From Lunularia cruciata (taxonomy: Eukaryota > Streptophyta > Marchantiopsida > Lunulariales > Lunulariaceae): a stretch of DNA of 64,000 nt. Made by a program: the position numbers and the translations under genes. The notes under the pieces were generated by a model. The model worked only from the letters and a program-made list of their open reading frames with translations, searched no databases and was not told the DNA's origin. This document shows, piece after piece, positions 56,560 to 64,000 of the stretch. The stretch spans positions 39,186,501 to 39,250,500 of the forward strand of contig OX419761.1 of the NCBI GenBank assembly GCA_948567375.1, given 5' to 3'. How positions within the stretch are numbered: position 1 is the stretch's first letter; every line of letters starts with the position of its first letter.

Positions 56560-57578
56560 TAGAAATCATGGATCCGTAGTTATAAGATTTGATGCAAGGA
56601 TTGTAGGGGATGTTGAATGAATTTTGAGAGATCAAGATGACCATGGAGGCATTGCAAATTCAAGTACGTACCTTCAAGAATGAACATGCAATGTAAGAAG
56701 AGGAACCATCTCAAAACCTAGTACCAGCAGCCAAAGTACCTAGAGAGTCACTCATAATAATGACACTAACCACGGTCATTGTTAAAAATGAAGCCATATT
56801 GTTACTATGGATGAAAAAAACATGCAATATTGAGCCTTACAAGGGTTAACATTCCATGGGAGTAATGGAGAAATGGAGATTTCAAGAATGAATTAATACT
56901 TCTGATTATTCACAACATCAATCACCAATCATTTCACAAGCATGTTTGCATGTGGATACTTGACCAAAAAGGCTTCACAAGGTATGATGCTTAAGAACAA
57001 TAAATGTTTGCAAAAGGAAGAAAGATCACTTGGATGACAATACAAGAATGACTGTTGAAGGATTTCCAATCCGTGGATTCCTTGCAAAGGGTCCAAACCC
57101 AACTATGGGAGTTGAAGCAAAAGAATAGTGTACAAGAGTACATGGAAGCATTTATTGATCTACAAGTTGAAATAATTGACATGAGTATAGCAAAAGCTTT
57201 AAACAATTTCAAACAAGGGTTAAAAGAGAAAATTCACCAAGAAATAATGGTACAAAATCCTTGCATTGTTTTTGAAGCCATTTCTTGCACTCAAGGAATA
57301 GCAAAGGTGCTTGGAAGAGGTTAGAAGATAGTCCTAACTCAACATTAGTGGGCTGAAACACAGCACTTTGGTGGACCAATTCCTATGAAACTAAATGTTG
57401 TCCATTCAGTCCATCCATTGAGATTGAGGAGCACAACCATTCCAAAGACAATTAGGATGGGGGAAGAAAGGAGAGATGGAGTCCAATGAGGAGAAGGGAC
57501 TCAAGCAAAACAACATCATTGTTACAATTGCAGCCAAATTAGGCACATAGCCATCAATTGTCATGCTCCGCTCCCTAG
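56560..57578 (+). pseudogene. D2 gag
   Basis: The plus strand begins near ATGGATCCG (56567) corresponding to the MDPQLQEL of D1. An open stretch (57055-57324) has KDFQSVDSLQRVQTQLWELK, FIDLQVEIIDMSIAKALNNF and NPCIVFEAISCTQGIAKVLG. A zinc knuckle at 57520-57561 reads CYNCSQIRHIAINC (CX2CX4HX4C, with the usual Gly before His changed to Arg). Stops break the rest. It ends at the S LTR. Confidence 0.75.
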
Positions 57579-58956
57579 TGTGAGCCGGGCATTCTTTCAC
57601 TTAGTTTGAACCTCTGATGGCTATGATGGTAGTGAACCATGGACTAAGAAGGCAAGGAACCCCAAATCCATCATACTCCTCCAAGGCTAACACTCCAAGA
57701 CTCAAACCGTTGCTCACTAGAGAACTCAATGAGAGAGAGATAGTTGCAAATGAAAGGATGATGAGTACCTCCTCATCCCTAGCTTATATACCTATGAAAT
57801 ACTTATGCACCAAATTTATTAATTACAAGAGTAACTCAAGTTAATATGCCAAAAGTCAAATATTCTAAAGGAATATCCATACTCATGGAAATATTCCCCT
57901 AAGCATGTAGTCCTATCTTGATCTGTGAAGCCACCTGTCTCTCACTCAGGATGAACCTCTGATGGCTATTATGGTAGCGCACTATGGACTAAGAAGGCAA
58001 GGAACCCCAACTCCGTCATACTCCTCCTTGGCTAACACTCCAAGACTCAAGACATTGCTCACTATAGAACTCAATGAGAGAGAGATAGTTGCAAATGAAA
58101 GGATGATGAGTACCTCCTCACCCCTTGTTTATATATTTGTGAAATAGTTACGTACCAAAGTTACTAATTACCATAGTAACTCAAGTTACTAGACTAAAAG
58201 TCAAGTAAAGTTAAAAAGTAGGAAAGAATATCCATTCACATGGGCATATTCCCCTAAGCATGTGGTCTTATCTTGACCCAACCACTAAGTCAAGGATTCC
58301 TTCACATGGGCTATCTTTGGACTAAAGAAGAATCCAAAACAAAAAGGCTTACAGGCCCAAGAGTTCTCAACTCTTTCCTCAAAGCCAAACACCTAGGAAT
58401 AATACCAAGTCAACACACTAAAATCCAAAATAGTGGTGCTTATCTTTTCTACTTCCTCTAAAGTAAGGTCCCCTCTATCTTAGCTATTACTAACTTTAGC
58501 TAACCATGACTAATATAGAACCATCCTTTATCTTTATATAAATAATATGTCTTAAGTACTTGTAATACCAAGCTAAATATCACAATACCACACACATGCA
58601 CAAATGGGTGTTACAGATCCAATCACTAAGGCAAGGATTCCTTCACATGGGCTATCCTTGGACTATAGAAGGATCCAATACTGAAAGGGTTGTGGGTCAA
58701 AGACTTCTCCATTTTTCTTTCAAAGCCAAACACCTTAGAATAATACCAAGTCAATACACTAAAATCCAAAATAATAGTGTTCACATTTTCTATTTCCTCC
58801 AAAGTAAGGTCTCCTCTATTTTAGCTATGACTAATTTTAGCTAATCATGATTAATGTAGAACCATCCTTTATCTCTATATAAATATTATCTCTCAAGTAC
58901 TTATAATACCAAAATGAATGTCACAATAGCACATACATGCACAAATGGGTGTTACA
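57579..58956 (-). repeat. Outer solo LTR of family S in D2 (split)
   Basis: The pieces 57579-57923 and 58616-58956 form one S LTR of about 682 bp when joined, in minus orientation (TGTGAGCCGGG to GGTGTTACA). A second S LTR sits between them. I see no matching target duplication at its outer edges (CTAG left, AGCT right). Confidence 0.8.
57924..58615 (-). repeat. Inner solo LTR of family S, inserted in another S LTR
   Basis: This 692-bp unit runs from TGTGAAGCCACC to GGTGTTACA. GATC stands at 57920-57923 and 58616-58619, the third 4-bp duplication in the S family. The interrupted outer LTR reads on correctly across it. It is less diverged from 25445-26135 than the outer one, as expected for the younger. 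Confidence 0.9.
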
Positions 58957-60893
58957 AGCTTCCATACAAGCAATCTTTGAACAACATGGAGAGACAAATT
59001 GAAGAAGAGGATTCAAAAATCACATTGAAAAATGAAGATCACCAATAAATGTACCTCATGGCCTTATTGGCTCAATATAGAAGCAAAATAGCAAGGGGAG
59101 GAAGAAGACAAGTGCACACAGATCAAGGAAGGAAAACTCACAATTGATTGTTGTGAATGGAGTCTTAGAAGGCAATCAAGTGAGAATATTAATAGACCTT
59201 AGAGCAATAAATAATTTTTTGTCTTGCTTTGTTGCAATAAGATTGGAGATGGATCTAGAGAAGGATGAGAATGAAGAAGTAGAGTTACCTAATGGGCAGA
59301 TAGAGAGGATTGAGTCATTATAACACTCTTTATAGGAATTCAAGAATCAAGAAGCAATTAAATGGCAAGTGATATAATTAGCTTGTTATGATGAAATCTT
59401 AAGCATACCATGGATGGAGGATTAAAACCCTATGGTCAATTGGAGGAAGAAAGGAGCAAGAACTTACCAATGAAAGCTCATTGGTTTAAAAAAAGATCAT
59501 ACAAACCAGAATTACCTCTCTATGTCATAGAGACAATAGCTATCTATAAGATATATAGATGTTTCATAGGTCTAATAAGAGAAATCTAGAGTGTAGAACT
59601 TGATGGAAAAATTATTGAGAAATTGAAAGATGTAGTTAATGAGTTTCAAGATGTCTTTCTAGATGATTTACCCTCCAGATTACAACCAAAAAGGAGAATA
59701 GATCATAAAATTGAGATATTTCAAGGAAAGACACCTCCTTGTAAGGCCCTATATTGTCTATCACCTCATGAATTGGAGGAGTGTAAGGCTCAAATTAAGA
59801 ATATGCTATAGAAAGGATTTATTCAACCTAACATATCACCATATGGGGCTCCTATCTTGTTTGTGAATAAGAAGGACAATACAATGTGCATGTGCATTGA
59901 TTATCAAGGCTTAAATCAACAAATGGTGAAGAACAAATATCCCTTATTCCGCATGGATAACCTATTTGATCAACTCAATGGAGTAAAACACTTCAACAAA
60001 CTTGATGTGTTGAGCGGTTACAACCAAATCCGGATTGCGGAAGAAGATATACACAAAACTACTTTTCAAACAAGGTATGGCCACTTTGAGTACTTGGTGA
60101 TGCCATTTGGCATCACCAACGCACCAGCCACTTTCATGAGTTTGATGAATGATATATTTTGTTTATACTTAAATAAAGATATTATCATCTTCTTAGATGA
60201 CATCTTAGTTTATTGTTGGATGATGATGGAACACAAGCAACATCTATGAGAAATCCTCCAAATCCAATGACAAAATCAATTGTATGCAAAAATCTCAGAG
60301 TGTGAGTTTGGCAAGTCCAAAGTAGACTATTTAGAGCAAAGAGTAAGTGAAAAAGGTATTAATATATAAAATAAAGGTCATTCAAAAATGAAGTGCTCCC
60401 AAAGATAAGAGTTAACTCATGAGCTTCTTGGGATTGACAAGGTTCTATCATTGATTTGTCAAGGAATTTTCCAAGGTTGCACAACTTCTAACAACACTAC
60501 TTGGCAAGAGGAAGAAGTAGATGTCGAGGAGTGTACAAGAATTGGCCTTTTAGGGATTGAAAGCTGCATTACTACATACACCAATCTTGAAATGGTGTGA
60601 CCCAAAACATCCAATCAAGTTAGCTATAGATGCATAAGGCGTGGCAATAGGAGCAATCCTACAATACAAGTGGCATGATGGATAACACCTAGTTGCATAT
60701 TTTTCTCAAAAGCTATTAATAGTAGAATGCAAATATCACACCACCAAACAAGAAGAATTGGTCATTGTCCTTACAACCAAGCATTGGAAGCACTATCTTG
60801 GTGGGAAGGCATTTGTAGTGGAGATAGATCAAAAACCTCTAGTCTACCCTTAGACACAGAAAGATATATCTTGTCAAAATATTTGTTGGGCAG
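58957..60893 (+). pseudogene. D2 protease, reverse transcriptase and RNase H
   Basis: Protease remains: VRILIDLRAINNF near 59180 (DSG lost). [96 protein letters not shown] and [13 protein letters not shown] with the FLDD box. RNase H near 60620-60850: LAIDA, VAIGAILQYKWHDG, LVAYFSQKLLIVECKYHTTK and GGKAFVVEIDQKPLVYP. Integrase is missing. There are several stops, but RT is largely open. Confidence 0.85.
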
Positions 60894-61292
60894 TATAACA
60901 ATATGGAGTTTAGTGATGAAGTTAGTCAGGGCTAACAAAGTAGCAAATAGGCCAATTAGTCTAGAATATTCTACAAATATCTAGGAAGGTTCCCAGTTAG
61001 TTTAACTTGCACTCCAAGTAGGTAGTTTCTAGGAAGAAACTTCAAGAAACTTCCAAGTAGCTTAGCTTGCATGCCAAGTAGGCACCTTCTTTAAGGAAAA
61101 TTCTTGAGAAGCTTCTTGGTGAATTTGGCTTGCACTTTCCAAGAAAGCGGCTCAAGGGAGCTACTTGAGAAGCTTCTCAAGAGTCTTGTATGCTTTCTAT
61201 AAATACCAAAGCCAAAGCTCATGCTAGGCATTTGGAGCTTCCCATACTCAAGTGTTCCAATGTGATCTTCCATTCTTCTTTTTCTCTCCTTG
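60894..61292 (+). repeat. 5' LTR of C3, lacking its last bases
   Basis: This aligns with 8045-8440. The GAAGCTTC array is eroded (GGAAGGTTCCC, AGAAGCTTC), while the TATA region near 61196-61204 (TTCTATAAA) is kept. At about 61292 the sequence jumps to the leader, with the LTR end and the tRNA-Met site missing. Confidence 0.8.
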
Positions 61293-61499
61293 AACTCCAC
61301 CAAATCCATTTCCGCCAAACCATTGAGATTTTTGTGTCCGTGTACTACCCAAGCATCATTTCACATAGTTCATCACCTCACACTTTGGGAAAGATTTTTT
61401 GAATACAATCATCTTATCTAAGGAACCCCTAGTACTTCCGGTTGTAACTTATGGAGAATGATGGATGTGTTGTATCTTTGTGTTAATAAATTAGATAGA

Positions 61500-62450
61500 T
61501 TAGGGGTGGTATGATAGAGTAGTAACAATGACGGTAATGCCTAAGGTTATCATTGCTATGCAGCAACAAATTAAACACCTTACTTCATTGTTGGATGAAT
61601 GAGATCATCAACAACAAGAGCATGTAGAGAGAGTACTAGTTTGAGAAGGAGAAGACCAATTCTGATTTCCAAAACTAAAGGTTTTTGAAGGCAAAAATCT
61701 TCCAGATGTAGTGGAGAAATTTTTTTTTGATTGCAAACATTATTTTGAGGGTACTTATCTTCAAGATAAAAAAAAGATTCTCTTGGCTTCCAACTAGTTG
61801 GATAGAGAAGCAAAGCTACAGTGCCAATTTTGAGTGGAGCGAGCTGAATGGCAAATTGTTGCACCAATCTTGACATATGCAAAATTCAAGAGTGTAATAA
61901 TTGGTCAATTCTAAACTATAAATGCCACACAAGTTGTACAAGATAGGTTGGTAGAGTTGAGGCAGATTGGCTCTTTAATAAGTTACATCATGCAATTTCA
62001 AAACACCATCATGCAAATTCTAGATATATTGGAAGGTGAAGCTCTAGATTGATTTTTTAGGGACTTGAAGTCATGAACCAAACTAGAGGTAACTACATGA
62101 GAGCTACAACACTTGGAGGAAGCCATGCGGTTGACCAAACACTTTGGTTCCTTGGTTATAATAACTTGGTCTTGACCTTGACCTCCATAGAACCTACAAA
62201 TACAGTACACGGGTGGAGGAGTTGGCACCAATGGAGATTGATATCATTCAATAAAGACCACTTGGTATTACAAATAGAGAAAAACTATGAAAAAATGGTG
62301 TTTATTTCTATTGTTGCCAAATTTGACATCACATTGCTCAATGTCCACTCAAGAATGGGCTACCTTGATAAGTCACCCAGGTGGAGTTTGTGGAGTAGAA
62401 TAATAAAGGAAACAAGGAATCCTAATAGGAGATTTGAGCTGCCTCTTGAG
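61500..62450 (+). pseudogene. C3 gag
   Basis: Collinear with C1 gag: VERVLV region, KVFEGKNLPDVVEKF, APILTYAKFKSVIIGQF, SYIMQFQNTIMQILDILEGE and a zinc-knuckle remnant near 62310-62350 (Cys residues replaced). Many stops. Confidence 0.7.
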
Positions 62451-63100
62451 AATTTGATTAGTTCCAATGGGATCAAAGGCTTGACCTATGAAATTTTGCT
62501 TCACTTGCAAGGTATGATATCTGATCATGATTGTGAGATTTTGGTTGATTTGGGAAGTTTAAAAAATATACTTGTCCATGCAATTAGCAAAGGAATTATG
62601 TATTCCTATCAAGCTAATAATTAGAAGTAGATTAATGATGACGGATGATAGAAAGAGTTCTACATTTTGTACCTTGCATCTTGTTACCTTCAAGATTGAG
62701 AAAAAAGTATTTAGAGTGTATGAGGTTTGTAGTGGCACCTCTACACTATGATGTCATTCTAGATCTACCTTGGCTTGAATGTCATAAATTTCAATTTGAT
62801 TGGAATCGAGGACAAATTCAAGTATAACACTAAGGTAGGAATTTCTAGTTAGGTTGTCTAGCACCTCTGAGTAAGACATCTAAGAATAGTCAGCCTTGGG
62901 ATAGGAAGTTTTTCATGAAGGTAGCCATAGAGCAAGCTTTGAAGGGAGTCCCAATATGGCAATTTTGTTAGGAAGGCAACAATGGAACAAGCTTTGAATG
63001 AAGATGAGTCCCTAGATGAGAAGTTTGTTAGTGAAGTAGCCATAGAGCAAGCTTTGGAGGAAGATAAGTCTATATTTGCAATGTGGATCAAGCCGATTGC
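62451..63100 (+). pseudogene. C3 protease and spacer array
   Basis: GLTYEILLHLQGMISDHDCEI then ILVDLGSLKN (DSG lost) and APLHYDVILDLPWLECHKF. The spacer at about 62890-63080 has the repeated KFVSEVAIEQALEEDK units, leading in the same frame as the start of RT. Frame changes occur near 62610. Confidence 0.75.
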
Positions 63101-64000
63101 TCAAGGAGAATCTAAGGAGAGTCAAGAGCCTCATCAAGCAATGGTTGATCAAATAGTTCAAGAGTTTGTGGATGTGTTTGTGGATGATCTACCAAAGGGA
63201 TTACACTCCAATCGTGGTATGCACTTCAAGATTGAGTTATTGCCAAGGAGTCCAACGAGTAGACCAATCTATCAACTCTCACCAAAGGAGTTGGAGGTGT
63301 TGCAAACAACACTTATAGAGTTGTTGGAGAAGGATTTCATATAATATAGTACATCTCCTTGGGAAGCATTGGCACTATTTGTTCCAAAGAAGGATGGAGG
63401 ATTTCATTTCTATATTGATTACTATGGGCTCAATAAACAAACAATGAAGAGTGCATGTCCCTTGCCTTGAATTGATGACTTGCTTGATCAATTGAGTAGA
63501 GTATGATACTTCTTCAAGTTGGATCTTCATAGCAACTACTGGCAAATCCTCATTGATAAGGAGAATGTGCAAAAGACTGCCTTTTGCACAAGGTATGGGC
63601 ATTATGAGTGGAGGGTTCTACCTTTCGGGCTCACAAATGCTCCAACAAGCTTCATGGATCAGATGCATTGGGTGTTGAATAGACTATTGGATTAATATGT
63701 GGTGGTATTCTTGGATGATATCTTAATCTATAGCTAGACAAAGGCAAAACATGTGAATCACATACAAGAAGTCCTAAGATGACTACAACAATGGAAATTT
63801 TATTGCAAGAAGTTGAAGTGTGCCTTTTGGTAGCAAGAAGTTACCTTCTTGGGTCACAAGATCTCATCAAAGGCGATCAAGATGGAAGAGGAGAAAATCA
63901 AGGCCATTATTGATTGGCTTACTCAAAGGATGCTACAAAAGTATGGGCATTCAATGGATTAGCCAATTTAAACTAATGGTTCATCCATTATTATGTCCAT
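63101..64000 (+). pseudogene. C3 reverse transcriptase, partial
   Basis: MVDQIVQEFVDVFVDDLPKG, SRPIYQLSPKELEVLQTTLI, FVPKKDGGFHFYIDYYGLN, QKTAFCTRYGHYEWRVLPFG and VVVFLDDILIYS (with the FLDD box, about 63700-63735), then FLGHKISSKAIKMEEEKIK. Stops are few compared with gag, for example TAA after DFI. The gene is cut by the window end. Confidence 0.8.

Larger units (their letters stand above)
55407..60893 (+). mobile_element. Chromovirus family D, copy D2, 3'-truncated
   Basis: D2 has a 5' LTR (55407-56000), primer site, gag, protease, RT and RNase H on the plus strand. Integrase, chromodomain and 3' LTR are lost where C3 begins at 60894. An S LTR, itself split by another, lies just after the gag zinc knuckle. 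D2 keeps the RT FLDD box that D1 has lost. Whether C3 inserted into D2 or replaced its end cannot be decided without C3's right flank. Confidence 0.85.
60894..64000 (+). mobile_element. Chromovirus family C, copy C3 (runs off the window)
   Basis: A plus-strand family C element: LTR fragment, gag, protease, spacer and RT, collinear with C1 8045-11190. The first bases TATAACAATATGG are TGTAACAATATGG with one change. The LTR end and primer site are deleted. More decayed than C1. Its right end is outside the window, so no target duplication can be tested. Confidence 0.85.

Overview
This 64 kb window looks like intergenic DNA from a large streptophyte genome, most likely a land plant. I found no host gene I can defend. 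Nearly everything recognisable is LTR-retrotransposon sequence, nested several layers deep and mostly decayed. The plant assignment rests on Ty3/gypsy chromoviruses with initiator-tRNA-Met primer sites, plant-type GPY/F integrase tails, and stop codons that look like deaminated CG/CHG sites. A non-flowering plant (gymnosperm, fern or similar) is a guess.

Families, with my own labels. Family C is a chromovirus (LTR about 412-440 bp, chromodomain integrase): C1 8045-13620 (+, complete, TSD CCACC); C0 27309-53560 (-, one element split by insertions); C2 37895-44071 (-); C3 60894-end (+); a scrap at 1-90. Family D is a second chromovirus (LTR about 564-594 bp): D1 6779-19303 (-) and D2 55407-60893 (+). 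Family A is a Ty3/gypsy element whose polyprotein also carries a C5-cytosine DNA methyltransferase between protease and reverse transcriptase, and a PHD finger at the C-terminus: A1 29361 to about 37540 (-) and A2 6345-25079 (-, split by D1). Family S is a gypsy element seen mainly as solo LTRs of about 690 bp with 4-bp target duplications (13644, 25445, 40389, 57579, 57924). Family Q is a 2.2 kb TG...CA unit without visible coding (91-2236, 50726-52950, remnant 54150-55300). Family N is a 3.8 kb TG...CA insertion (45505-49281) carrying an almost intact 857-codon reading frame for a charged coiled-coil protein; a decayed terminus of a relative lies at 53930-54113.

Layout. 1-2240: Q1 beside a chromovirus scrap. 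2241-6344: unassigned AT-rich DNA. 6345-25079: A2, split by D1, which is itself split by C1 and a solo S LTR. 25080-27308: the 3' end of an S element, then unassigned DNA. 27309-53560: C0, interrupted by A1 plus C2 (C2 holding a solo S LTR), by N and by Q2. 53561-55406: decayed N and Q pieces. 55407-60893: D2, interrupted by one S LTR nested inside another. 60894-64000: C3, running off the window.

The strongest biology is family A. Comparing A1 with A2 shows that gag, protease, methyltransferase and reverse transcriptase were once one continuous reading frame, so the methyltransferase and PHD finger were parts of the element, not chance neighbours. Second are the arrays of inverted GAA/TTC units in the family C LTRs, which match the plant heat-shock-element pattern and sit just upstream of a TATA box. 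Third is the N reading frame, whose many retained CpG sites suggest a younger insertion than its surroundings.
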